DNA of 64,000 nt from Pseudomonadota bacterium (GTDB taxonomy: Bacteria; Pseudomonadota; Gammaproteobacteria; Burkholderiales; Burkholderiaceae_C), in contig JADFIG010000014.1 of NCBI GenBank assembly GCA_022566735.1, positions 1 to 64,000 on the forward strand, given 5' to 3'. The position numbers and the translations under genes were made by a program. The notes under the pieces are model-generated. The model was not told the origin of the DNA and did not search any database. It saw nothing but the letters and a program-made list of their open reading frames with translations. Positions 46,457 through 57,139 of the stretch are shown here, in pieces; the first letter of the stretch is position 1; every line of letters starts with the position of its first letter.

Positions 46457-48642
46457 CAGTTCGCTCCCTCACTTGCACCAAGCAGAGGAAGACCTCTCGA
46501 TTTGGCCAGGCCGGCTTCGAGGGAGTTGAGCAGCTGCTCCATCGCGGCTCCCGAGCCGGCGCCGAGCTCCAAGGCCTTCGTGGCCAAGCCGCGCAGCGCG
46601 CGGTGGACGTGCGTCGGGTTTTCACCTTGAGCGGTACGAATTACCGATCCGTCGGGCACCGAGTCGCTCTGAAGCAGCGAGATCAGCTCTTCAAGTTTGG
46701 CGAGGTAACGCTTCTGAACCTCGAGCCAGTCCATGGCATCGACGTCGTCAGCAGATATCACCTCGGCCTTGGCGACTTCCATGACCACGTTGGCGTGGAG
46801 GGCACGCAGGCGCTCAAGCTTCTCGTCGGCGTCCTGGTCGCCCTTGATGCAGGCGTGCTCGCTGCAGTCCAGGCACTTGACGAAGCCTTCACACGGCGCG
46901 AACGCCCAGTCATGGTGGCACTCGCCGTACAGCGTTTTGAGGCCCGAGAGCTGCGGCTGGACCTCGTCGATATCGACCAGGTTGCGCGGCCGGGGCAGGA
47001 CGTTCACGACCCACTGACCCATGACGTAGCTCTCGCCCTCGGTGGGCAAGGCCACAGCCGACTGGATCGCCTCGACCACTTCACGAGTCTGTTCCACGCG
47101 CTCCTGAGCGGTGCGATGGTCGTAGACCTCGTTCTGGTCGACGCGCCGGCGGCCGGACCAGTGAGCGATCTGCTCGTCCGTGAGGCCCACGCGCTGGGCT
47201 TCCGTGTTGATCAGGTGGCGGATCTGGTGGGAGGTCAGCTTCAACGGCTGGCCTTGCTCGTCCTCGTAGCCGTAGCGCTCGAAGATGCTGGTCTTGGTCC
47301 GGCCGCCCGAGAGTTCGAAGTTGAGGTCGGCGAGATCCGGCATCCAGAGCATCACCGGGCTTGTGGCACCACGGGAGTTGAGCTGGTGGCGTAGCATGCA
47401 AAACAGCGCGTCGCTGAACTTCAGCCCACCCTTTTGGCCAAGCGCCTTGTCGGCCGCGCTGACATATGGGAAGTGGGGATGAAGAGCCTTGTACCGGGGG
47501 AGCAAGAAGGTGTCCCAGAGCGTCTGCAGGGTGTAGGCCCCGTCATCGCGGCTCAGCCCCAGATCGATCAAGGTGGCGGCGTAGTTCTTGTTGGTATAGC
47601 CCAGGGCCTGGCAAACCAGTTGCTTCCCCAGCGGCTGATCGTCCGCAACCTCCGGACAGTTTGCGTGGCGGTAGAAGCGATGCTTGGTCTGAGGGTCCTC
47701 CAGATGGCGGGCGAGCTTTCGGGCGTCTTGGGTGATGGCGCGAACGCGCTCGATGGCCTGTTCGGCGACCGGAACCATGCTCGACCACACCCACTTTACG
47801 TAGGCGCCAAAGCCTTTGGACGCATGCAATCGGAGGCCCATCTGCTCCTTGCCGAACTTGTCGGTGGCCTCGAAGACCAGGTTCTCCGGCAGGCGGAAGA
47901 TCTCCTGGCCGCGCGACGGGGCGCACATGAGCAAGGCCGTCACGCTTGTCGTGACGATGTCCTTGTGGGCCCGCTTGTCCGTCGGATCGAGATCACGGTT
48001 GAAGATCTCGGCCAGCGCGTAGAGCGCCCTGTGGTCCGGGAGCTTTTGCTCCCTGGCGCGGTCCGTCTCGCCATCGACGGAGATGTTGCGGTTCTTGGGC
48101 TGCTTGTTCGGATTGACCCATGTGCCGCAGATCGGCGGGAGGATGCCGGCGCGCACCAGGACGTCGGCGAGTCGCTGTAACTCGGCGCCCACGCGGTGCG
48201 CTCCGCCAGTTGCCAAATGCGTACGAGCAAGGCTCGCGGCCGCGTCAAGTGTTCCGCCGTCGATGCTCAGCGGGCTGGCGTCGCCTCGTAGAGACAAGAG
48301 TCCGGCCTCAAGGAACCGCACTGCCTGGAGGCGCTTGATATGTCCAAATTGACTCTGAGCGGGATTCACCAGATAGCGCTCGACGACGTAGGCTTTCGCA
48401 AAGTCGATGAAGGACTCGTCGAGCCAGGCCTGGAGAGGAATCGAAGCAGCTAGGCTGCCTCGCGGAGCATGCTCTTGCTTCACAAAGTAGCCCACGCCGG
48501 CCCAGTACGGCGCCGCCCAGTCTCCGGTGAGGACCTTGGACTCGGCCTTACCTCTCCGGATGTAGTTGGACAGATTCGATGCGCGAGTCAGGTCGTCCTG
48601 GGAGATCAGGGTTTCGACGGTGGTGCCTACGGGAGGCTTCAT
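46456..48642 (-). CDS. Large tyrosine recombinase (GinC/TnpB-like)
   Basis: This 728-residue protein has a helical N-terminal region (about 1-230) and a catalytic domain. The active-site residues can be read as Arg in CAPSRGQEIFRLP (near 245), the HxxR in LTSHQIRHLINTEAQ (near 480), His/Trp in IAHWSGRRR (near 503) and Tyr in NEVYDHRT (near 517). A Cys/His-rich segment (HHDWAFAPCEGFVKCLDCSE) near 580-600 may bind zinc. A long helical C-terminal tail follows. Its size is roughly twice that of phage integrases. It works with the two other recombinases of the operon. Confidence 0.82.
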   Translation of the reverse strand: MKPPVGTTVETLISQDDLTRASNLSNYIRRGKAESKVLTGDWAAPYWAGVGYFVKQEHAPRGSLAASIPLQAWLDESFIDFAKAYVVERYLVNPAQSQFGHIKRLQAVRFLEAGLLSLRGDASPLSIDGGTLDAAASLARTHLATGGAHRVGAELQRLADVLVRAGILPPICGTWVNPNKQPKNRNISVDGETDRAREQKLPDHRALYALAEIFNRDLDPTDKRAHKDIVTTSVTALLMCAPSRGQEIFRLPENLVFEATDKFGKEQMGLRLHASKGFGAYVKWVWSSMVPVAEQAIERVRAITQDARKLARHLEDPQTKHRFYRHANCPEVADDQPLGKQLVCQALGYTNKNYAATLIDLGLSRDDGAYTLQTLWDTFLLPRYKALHPHFPYVSAADKALGQKGGLKFSDALFCMLRHQLNSRGATSPVMLWMPDLADLNFELSGGRTKTSIFERYGYEDEQGQPLKLTSHQIRHLINTEAQRVGLTDEQIAHWSGRRRVDQNEVYDHRTAQERVEQTREVVEAIQSAVALPTEGESYVMGQWVVNVLPRPRNLVDIDEVQPQLSGLKTLYGECHHDWAFAPCEGFVKCLDCSEHACIKGDQDADEKLERLRALHANVVMEVAKAEVISADDVDAMDWLEVQKRYLAKLEELISLLQSDSVPDGSVIRTAQGENPTHVHRALRGLATKALELGAGSGAAMEQLLNSLEAGLAKSRGLPLLGASEGAN

Positions 48643-50339
48643 GCCTGACCTCCCTCAACTTCGGCGGACTCAAGCTCAGCGCGCCGGGCCTGGCATAACT
48701 GAACTACGTTCTGCACGGCGCCGATCAGTTTGTCGCGGCGCTTGGCCACCGGGCTATCGGTGCCCAGCTGCGCCGTCAGCGCCTCGCGCTCGGCCAGGAG
48801 CTCGCCGAGGAATTCTTCATGGGGGCCGTCCAGCCAGGGCTGGAAGTGGCTGCAGGTGTAGCACGCGTGCGGGATCCCGCCGTCGAGGCCGCACTGCTTC
48901 AGGTGGCCGCAGGTGGCGGTGCCTATTCCGCGATACGCGAGACGGCTTTGGGGATCGTTGCCGCCGACGGCCTCGGTCTCAGAGTTCACCAGATCGCCGC
49001 GGAAGGCCGAAGCGAAGCGCTGCAGCGTCGGTGACTTGGAGATGGCTCGGTCGATTTCAGCCGCGTGCTCCGGGAGGTTGTTGACGTAGAGCTCGGCCGA
49101 GCGAGAGGTCGAGTGGTCCAGTAGCCAGGCGATCAGGTGGGCAGGCAATCCCTCGCGGGCCAGGTCAGTGCCCTTGGAATGGCGTAGCCGGGCAGCCGAG
49201 ACATGCAGCGGCTCACCGTCGCGACCTATCGCACCGACCGAACTGCAAATCACGGTGATCCGACGAGCCTGGTTCGGCGCGGTTGCATGCCAAGCCCGCC
49301 CTGTGACATCGAGACGTAGGGCCTCTAGTGCCTTCCCGTGCTCGCCGCTCTTGCGCAACTCGGTGGCCAACTTCGTCGCTTCTATGATGGCTGACCACAT
49401 GGGGTACAAGGGCAACTCGCTCTGAAGTGCCTGAAGATCCCGTGGCTGAAGTTCCCAGCCCAATCGCTTCAACAATTCTGCGAACGTGGTTTGGACGTCA
49501 TCGCGCTGTGCACGGAAGACCTGGAAGTTAGCTGATGTCAGGTCGATAGCGCGCCTAGTCTCCCGGAAGGTGTGGCCTCTTTGCTTGGCTCGCGGGATAG
49601 CCAACATATATAGAAGCGGACCATCGGGATGCCCAGGCTCCGGGTCTCCACGCGTCTCGATGACGTCCTTGCACTTCATCGACGCGCTCTGCACGGGACG
49701 TCGACCGGTGCAGAGGTGCAAGTAGGCGAGGCTGAAGTCGTGCAGCGTCAGCTTTCCAGACTCGGCTGCATCGCTGAGTCCCTGAAGCAGATGGTGCGAC
49801 TCTTCTTGTGTGAGAGGTCCTTCGTGCGGATCCATTGTCCGCACGGCGCGACCAGGCTCGACTCCCTTAAGCCTCATCTCTTGCAAGTCAGCAACCAGCG
49901 AATTCGTGACGCCAGGGTGTCCGCCGCGGTGCCAAAGAACTAGGAATGACCTTAGGTGTCGCAGATAGTCCTCGTGCCCAAACTCTGCGAGCAAAGCCGT
50001 ACGGTACCGTTTGAAGTCGGCGATTTCCCAGGAAGCGATGAGCGTCGAAGGGAAGAATGACTTGTGGAAGTGTTTTAAAGCAATGCGATGTTGCGCAACG
50101 GTCGACCATGAGTATTTGGTGCAGGCATCTCGTAGAGTCGCTTCAAGGCTAGGCAGCAAGGCTGGTGACATCAGCGCGCGGAGAGAGTCGACTTCAAGGC
50201 CTTGGTTTTCAGTGATAGGCCACCAACCCGCCCGGCTGTCGAACTCGATGCCATCACGCGTGCGCACGGTGAAGCAGGCAAACTTATCCGACCCAGTTCC
50301 GCTGAGATCAATGACATCGTTGGGCGAGTTGGTGCTCAT
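48639..50339 (-). CDS. Tyrosine recombinase, middle gene (GinB-like), atypical active site
   Basis: This is a 566-residue protein. Box I arginine is in LCTGRRPVQSASM (near 210). The second box reads HVSAARLRHSKGTDLA: the arginine is kept, but the usual histidine three residues before it is alanine. The later His is in WLLDHSTSRS and the Tyr in AELYVNN. A four-cysteine region follows (ATCGHLKQC and ACYTCSH), likely a zinc ribbon, then a coiled-coil C-terminus. Overlaps of four bases (ATGA) join it to both neighbours. The changed residue may lower catalysis or make the protein a structural partner. Confidence 0.82.
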   Translation of the reverse strand: MSTNSPNDVIDLSGTGSDKFACFTVRTRDGIEFDSRAGWWPITENQGLEVDSLRALMSPALLPSLEATLRDACTKYSWSTVAQHRIALKHFHKSFFPSTLIASWEIADFKRYRTALLAEFGHEDYLRHLRSFLVLWHRGGHPGVTNSLVADLQEMRLKGVEPGRAVRTMDPHEGPLTQEESHHLLQGLSDAAESGKLTLHDFSLAYLHLCTGRRPVQSASMKCKDVIETRGDPEPGHPDGPLLYMLAIPRAKQRGHTFRETRRAIDLTSANFQVFRAQRDDVQTTFAELLKRLGWELQPRDLQALQSELPLYPMWSAIIEATKLATELRKSGEHGKALEALRLDVTGRAWHATAPNQARRITVICSSVGAIGRDGEPLHVSAARLRHSKGTDLAREGLPAHLIAWLLDHSTSRSAELYVNNLPEHAAEIDRAISKSPTLQRFASAFRGDLVNSETEAVGGNDPQSRLAYRGIGTATCGHLKQCGLDGGIPHACYTCSHFQPWLDGPHEEFLGELLAEREALTAQLGTDSPVAKRRDKLIGAVQNVVQLCQARRAELESAEVEGGQA

Positions 50340-51604
50340 GCCTCACCCCGGGGTTGAGCTTGGCGCGCAGCCATGCGATCTTGAAGCGCGAGCACCGTTG
50401 TACGGGCCAGACGCTTGGTCTCGAGTTCCGTGTACACAGCATCGACTTCGGAGTGCTGCTTGCGACCTGCGAGGTAGTTACGAACCCGCTTGTGGAGTTC
50501 TCTGCTGTTTTCGTCGTCGCCTTGCTCGTGCTGAAGCTTGGCCAGTTCATTGCTGAAGAAGTGGCGCAACAGGTGCGCGCGGATGTGCGAGATCCGCTCA
50601 TCGGCCTCAGCGAGCGTACCGAACACTTCCTTCAGGGCAGCCTTGGTCATCGGCTGGCCCTGGGTCGGTCCGGATTTGTGGGTGACGAAGAGGTAGCGAT
50701 GCTTGGTCGCACCAGGTATGGTACGACGCTGGCTCACGTACTGGACGAGGAGCTCTGTCAGGTAGACAGAGATCGGAATGGTGCGGCCTTCGGTTTTGAC
50801 CACAGGCTGGTCGACGCGAGGATCGTCGCTAGCGTCGTGACGCCGGCGAATGGTGATCTGACGCTTCACGTGGTCGATGTCGCGAACCTGAATGCTCAAT
50901 GCTTCCCCGCGGCGAATGCCGGTCTGGCGATGCAGCTCGACCAAGAGCAGGTTGCGAAGCTGCAACTCCGGGCTGAACGGATTGCGTTCAGAGCCGGGTG
51001 CGATGAGGTCATTGAGGATTTTGTTGTGACGCAGCGTGAACGGCTTGACATCAAAGTCGTCACGCGAAGGGGCGGAGCTGCCCCGGTGCCGAAGGATCTC
51101 TCGGCGCATCTCGGCGATACGAGTCATGCGCTCAGTGCTGACATGGGTCAGGAGGTACTTCGCCATCCATTCGACGAAGTCCGCGATGTGAGTCAGGCGC
51201 TTGAAGTGCGTCTGCCTGGCTACGGCTGGTATGGCATAGGCATAGCCGCGCCTTACCTTGCCAAGGGAGACGATCTTCTGATGTCTCTTGGCTTCCGCTC
51301 CAAAGCTCTGACGTGCGAAGTTGCTCAAGGCCTCACATTCCAAGAATGAAAGGTAGGTTCCCGCTTGGAGGCGGGCAGCCAGATCGATCTGATGGTGACG
51401 GCAAAAACCGCTCAGGACGTTGACAGCATTCAGAGCTGCCTCCTGAGAAGCCACGGACAGTCCCGGGTTGCGAATGGTCGAGACCACGAACAGGGAGGAG
51501 TAGTCGTCTTCCATACCGCTCTCACCAACTAAAAAAGAGCGCCGCTCCCCACCGGGGAGTAGCGCTCTGGATAGTTGGAATGGAAGTGACTGGCTTAGCG
51601 ACAT
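50336..51604 (-). CDS. Tyrosine recombinase, first gene (GinA-like)
   Basis: This 422-residue integrase has an N-terminal SAM-like DNA-binding part (about 20-160) with GERRSFLVGESG and LFVVSTIRN, a pattern known at the start of related integrases. This supports ATG 51604 over ATG 51514. The catalytic domain shows Arg in TGIRRGEALSIQ, a conserved lysine region in VVKTEGRTIPIS, HxxR in IRAHLLRHFFSNELA and Tyr in VDAVYTELETKR. It heads the four-gene operon. A terminator-shaped hairpin falls inside codons 13-25. Its stop overlaps the next start (ATGA). Confidence 0.85.
   Translation of the reverse strand: MSLSQSLPFQLSRALLPGGERRSFLVGESGMEDDYSSLFVVSTIRNPGLSVASQEAALNAVNVLSGFCRHHQIDLAARLQAGTYLSFLECEALSNFARQSFGAEAKRHQKIVSLGKVRRGYAYAIPAVARQTHFKRLTHIADFVEWMAKYLLTHVSTERMTRIAEMRREILRHRGSSAPSRDDFDVKPFTLRHNKILNDLIAPGSERNPFSPELQLRNLLLVELHRQTGIRRGEALSIQVRDIDHVKRQITIRRRHDASDDPRVDQPVVKTEGRTIPISVYLTELLVQYVSQRRTIPGATKHRYLFVTHKSGPTQGQPMTKAALKEVFGTLAEADERISHIRAHLLRHFFSNELAKLQHEQGDDENSRELHKRVRNYLAGRKQHSEVDAVYTELETKRLARTTVLALQDRMAARQAQPRGEA
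51531..51568 (-). terminator. Terminator-shaped hairpin inside the first recombinase gene
   Basis: On the minus strand AGAGCGC-TA-CTCCCC pairs with GGGGAG-CG-GCGCTCT around GGT, and TTTTTT follows directly. The stem has 13 pairs and one 2x2 mismatch. It lies in the first 75 bases of the recombinase coding region and about 160 bases after the nrdA stop. It could end nrdA transcription, silence the recombinase operon, or both. Confidence 0.82.
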
Positions 51605-51682
51605 TTCGCAATTCTCTCAGATACTTCCAATTCCGCGATGTAAAAGACAATAGCTCTAGGAGCCTCTGGCCACCGTTTTTAT

Positions 51683-51717
51683 AGAGGAGGAATGCCAAGT
51701 TAAAGACATTCCCCTCT
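51683..51717. repeat. Inverted repeat between nrdA and the recombinase operon
   Basis: AGAGGAGGAATG (51683-51694) and CATTCCCCTCT (51707-51717) pair over 11 bases with one bulge around a 12-base loop. It begins ten bases after the nrdA stop. It has no T-run and could be a weak nrdA terminator or a recombinase-binding core at the right end of the element. Confidence 0.6.
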
Positions 51718-51726
51718 TAACTCTTG

Positions 51727-54663
<2,937 letters not shown>

Positions 54664-54764
54664 GGGGTTCCCTTCAGGGGGTAGAGGCTTGCGTGCCGGG
54701 CGCGAGGCGATGGCAAACCTGCTGAATGGAGGCATCCGCGGTGCGCGGGTGCCGACTGCTCCGG

Positions 54765-54780
54765 ACACTATATCTGGTGT
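54765..54780 (-). promoter_or_regulatory. NrdR box 1 of nrdA
   Basis: ACACTATATCTGGTGT (plus strand) fits the NrdR palindrome ACACTATATATTGTGT with few changes. It covers the -10 box of nrdA. It is spaced exactly 31 bases, start to start, from the second box, the typical three-turn spacing for NrdR. Confidence 0.85.
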
Positions 54781-54795
54781 TTGGGTGGCTGTGAA
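54767..54795 (-). promoter_or_regulatory. nrdA promoter
   Basis: On the minus strand TTCACA (54795-54790) and TATAGT (54772-54767) are spaced by 17 bases, a good sigma-70 promoter. The -10 lies within NrdR box 1, so NrdR binding should block RNA polymerase. The leader is roughly 95 bases. Confidence 0.7.
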
Positions 54796-54811
54796 GCACT
54801 ACCCGTAGTGT
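54796..54811 (-). promoter_or_regulatory. NrdR box 2 of nrdA
   Basis: GCACTACCCGTAGTGT (plus strand) is a second NrdR-type palindrome, directly upstream of the -35 box. The pair would let ATP/dATP-loaded NrdR bind cooperatively. Confidence 0.85.
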
Positions 54812-54882
54812 CTGGTCGCGACTATAGCGTCCTTTTCGTGGGCGGCGAGCGCGACCCGTCAAAAACTGGGGAAAGCGCTGAC

Positions 54883-55503
54883 TCAGCTGCTGGAATCCAA
54901 CAGCGAGGCAGGCGGGAAACGCTCGGCAGACCAGGCGGTGAGGCGCGCCAGCAGGGCCCAGTCGAAGGCGCGGCCGGGGTCCTGCTTGCGGCCTGGCGCG
55001 ATGTGTTCATGGCCCACGGCCTGGGCGATGGGCCAGGCCAGGGCCAGGTCGTGCAGCAACTGCGCCAGGGCCGTGTATTGCGCGGGCTCGAAAGGGGTGT
55101 GCTCCAGGCCTTCGAGCTCGATGCCGACGCTGTGGTCGTTGCAGTTGTCCCGTCCTTGCCAGTGGGAGCGCCCAGCGTGCCAGGCGCGGTCCAGCACCGA
55201 GACGAACTGCAGCAGCGCGCCATCGCGGCGGATCACGAAATGCGCCGACACCTCCGCGCCGCGGATGAGGTCGAAGTAAGGGTGGGCGTCCCAGTCCAGG
55301 GTGTTGGTGAACAGGCGCTCGATCTCGTCGCCGCCGTACTGGCCTGGGGGCAGGCTGATCGAGTGCACCACCGCCAGGTCGATGGCCACACCAGGGGGGC
55401 GCGGTCCGAAGTTGGGCGAGGGCAGCACCCGGGCCTGGCGGTGCCAGCCGCCCTGCCATGGGCTCTGCGGGTGGCGGGGCGAGGGGGTGGCGTCAATCGA
55501 CAT
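54883..55503 (-). CDS. ampD: 1,6-anhydro-N-acetylmuramyl-L-alanine amidase
   Basis: This 206-residue cytoplasmic zinc amidase of the peptidoglycan recycling pathway cuts the bond between anhydro-muramic acid and the peptide. Zinc ligands fit His in VVHSISLPPGQYGG, His in VGHEHIAPGRK and Asp in KQDPG. The FIRRDGALLQFV and DNCNDHSVGIELEG segments are also typical. No signal peptide is present, as expected. In other bacteria, loss of AmpD raises AmpC beta-lactamase. It overlaps the pilR end by 11 bases and may be co-transcribed with pilSR. Confidence 0.95.
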   Translation of the reverse strand: MSIDATPSPRHPQSPWQGGWHRQARVLPSPNFGPRPPGVAIDLAVVHSISLPPGQYGGDEIERLFTNTLDWDAHPYFDLIRGAEVSAHFVIRRDGALLQFVSVLDRAWHAGRSHWQGRDNCNDHSVGIELEGLEHTPFEPAQYTALAQLLHDLALAWPIAQAVGHEHIAPGRKQDPGRAFDWALLARLTAWSAERFPPASLLDSSS

Positions 55504-57139
55504 CGGCGTCGGGGTCGAAGCGCTCGCCCAGCAGCACGCCTTGCTCGGTCACCTGCACGCCCAGGCGGGCCATGCGGTAGCGCATCTGGCGCAGCGACAG
55601 GCCCAGGCTGGCGCCAGCCGCGGTGCGGTTGAGGCGGTGTTTTTCCAGCGCCTGCACGAGGATGTCGCGCTCGACCTCGTCGAGGTGGGAGACCAGGTCG
55701 CGCGGCAGCGGGGCGGCAGGCTGGGGGCGTTCGGTCTGCGCCGATGCCGGTGTGTCGGGGGCCGCGGTGGCGGCGACCAGCGGTGCATCGGTCGCGCCCA
55801 TGGTGTCCGCGGCAGCCTGGGCGCGCAGGGCGGGCAGGGTCGGCGGCGGGGCCGGCGCCACACCCAGGTCCTGGGGTTCCAGCCGGGCGTGGCCGCTGAG
55901 CGCCACGGCGCGGTGCAGCATGTTCTCCAGCTCGCGCACATTGCCCGCGAAACGCTGGCGCATCAGGGCGGCCAGGGCGTCGGTGCTCAGGCAGGGGGCG
56001 GGTTGCAGGCCGGACTCGTTGGCGATGCGCTCCAGGATGCGCTGGCACAGGATGGGCAAGTCCTCCAGACGCTCGCGCAGCGGCGGCAGCGTGATCTGGA
56101 TGACGTTGAGGCGGTAGTACAAGTCCTGGCGGAAGTGCTGGGCCGCGACCTCGGCCTGGAGGTCCTTGTGGGTGGCGCTGACGATGCGCACATCGACCGG
56201 CACTTCCTGGGTGGCGCCGACCGCGCGCACGCGGCGTTCCTGGATGGCGCGCAGCAGCTTGGACTGCATGGCCAGCGGCAGGTCGCCGATTTCATCGAGG
56301 AAGAGCGTGCCACCGTGGGCTGCCTGGAAGAAGCCCTCGCGGTCTTCCGATGCGCCAGTGAAGGCGCCCTTGCGGTAGCCGAAGAACTCGGCTTCGAGCA
56401 ACTGCTCCGGGATGGCGCCGCAGTTCACGGCGATGAAGGGCCCGCTGTGGCGGCTGCTGACGTCGTGGATGGCCCGCGCCACGAGTTCCTTGCCGGTGCC
56501 GGATTCGCCCCACACCAGCACCGGGGCCATGCTGCGGGCGACCTTGTCGATCAGCACGCGCACCTGCTGCATGGCCGGGCTGTGGCCGGCGAGCTTGACC
56601 AAGGCCGGCGGTGGCAGGTGCGCGGGCGGGGCGGCCTGGCGGGATGCGATCGGATGCGAGGCCGTCGCCCCGGCCGAGCGCGATGGGGTGGCTTGTGTCC
56701 CGGACGAGGTGGGCGGCGCCGGCTGCGGGGCGCCCGCCTCGTGCAGCATCAGGGCTTGCGACTCGGCGTCGCGCAGGGCCGAGGCCACCACGGCACGGAA
56801 CTGCTTGAGGTCCACCGGCTTGGTGAGGTAGTCGTAGGCGCCGGCCTTGAGCGCGCTGACGGCGTTCTCGGCCGAGCCGTACGCCGTGATCACGATGGCC
56901 TTTTCGGTGCGGCCGGCGGACTCCAGGCGCTGCAGCAGCTCCAGGCCGGTGCCATCGGGCAGGCGCATGTCCGTGATGAGCACGCTGTAGCTGTGCTCCT
57001 GCAGTTGCTGCCAGGCGTCTTCGACAGTGGCCGCGGTTTCGATTTCGTAGCCCTCGCGCAGCAGCGTCAGCTCGTAGAGCGTGCGCAGGTCGGGCTCGTC
57101 GTCGACGACCAGCAGTCGGTGGGAGGTGGGAGAGGTCAT
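55493..57139 (-). CDS. pilR: Sigma-54-dependent response regulator for type IV pili
   Basis: This is a 548-residue NtrC-family regulator. The REC domain (about 1-125) has the acceptor Asp in VLITDMRLPDGTG. The AAA+ domain (about 195-430) has Walker A VWGESGTGKELVARAIH, the sigma-54 contact loop GYRKGAFTGASEDR and the Walker B region GGTLFLDEIGDLPL. The C-terminal Fis-type HTH (about 485-535) is ALEKHRLNRTAAGASLGL. The linker before the HTH is long and proline/alanine-rich. PilR activates pilA from a -24/-12 promoter. The pilS gene lies immediately upstream and overlaps by four bases. Confidence 0.93.
   Translation of the reverse strand: MTSPTSHRLLVVDDEPDLRTLYELTLLREGYEIETAATVEDAWQQLQEHSYSVLITDMRLPDGTGLELLQRLESAGRTEKAIVITAYGSAENAVSALKAGAYDYLTKPVDLKQFRAVVASALRDAESQALMLHEAGAPQPAPPTSSGTQATPSRSAGATASHPIASRQAAPPAHLPPPALVKLAGHSPAMQQVRVLIDKVARSMAPVLVWGESGTGKELVARAIHDVSSRHSGPFIAVNCGAIPEQLLEAEFFGYRKGAFTGASEDREGFFQAAHGGTLFLDEIGDLPLAMQSKLLRAIQERRVRAVGATQEVPVDVRIVSATHKDLQAEVAAQHFRQDLYYRLNVIQITLPPLRERLEDLPILCQRILERIANESGLQPAPCLSTDALAALMRQRFAGNVRELENMLHRAVALSGHARLEPQDLGVAPAPPPTLPALRAQAAADTMGATDAPLVAATAAPDTPASAQTERPQPAAPLPRDLVSHLDEVERDILVQALEKHRLNRTAAGASLGLSLRQMRYRMARLGVQVTEQGVLLGERFDPDADVD

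Larger units (their letters stand above)
46046..51604 (-). mobile_element. GInt/Tn554-like element core: three tyrosine recombinases plus small helper
   Basis: Four genes on the minus strand overlap by 4, 4 and 1 bases and form one operon. Three encode tyrosine recombinases of very different size (422, 566 and 728 residues); the fourth is a 136-residue helical protein. This is the gene set of ginABCD in GInt islands and resembles tnpA-tnpB-tnpC of Tn554. GC is lower than in nrdA and nrdB. The element separates nrdA from nrdB and contains no cargo gene. The true ends lie in the flanking gaps (45543-46045 and 51605-51726); no direct repeat could be set by eye. Confidence 0.8.

Noticed and set aside
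51512-51514. ATG 51514 as start of the first recombinase, which would put the terminator hairpin outside the gene
   Set aside because: Residues upstream of it (GERRSFLVGESG) fit the N-terminal pattern of related integrases, so the longer form is more likely. The short form remains possible.
46046-51604. RIT element (recombinases in trio)
   Set aside because: RIT recombinases are three similar-sized proteins without a fourth small gene. Here the sizes rise from 422 to 728 residues and a helper follows, as in ginABCD/tnpABC.
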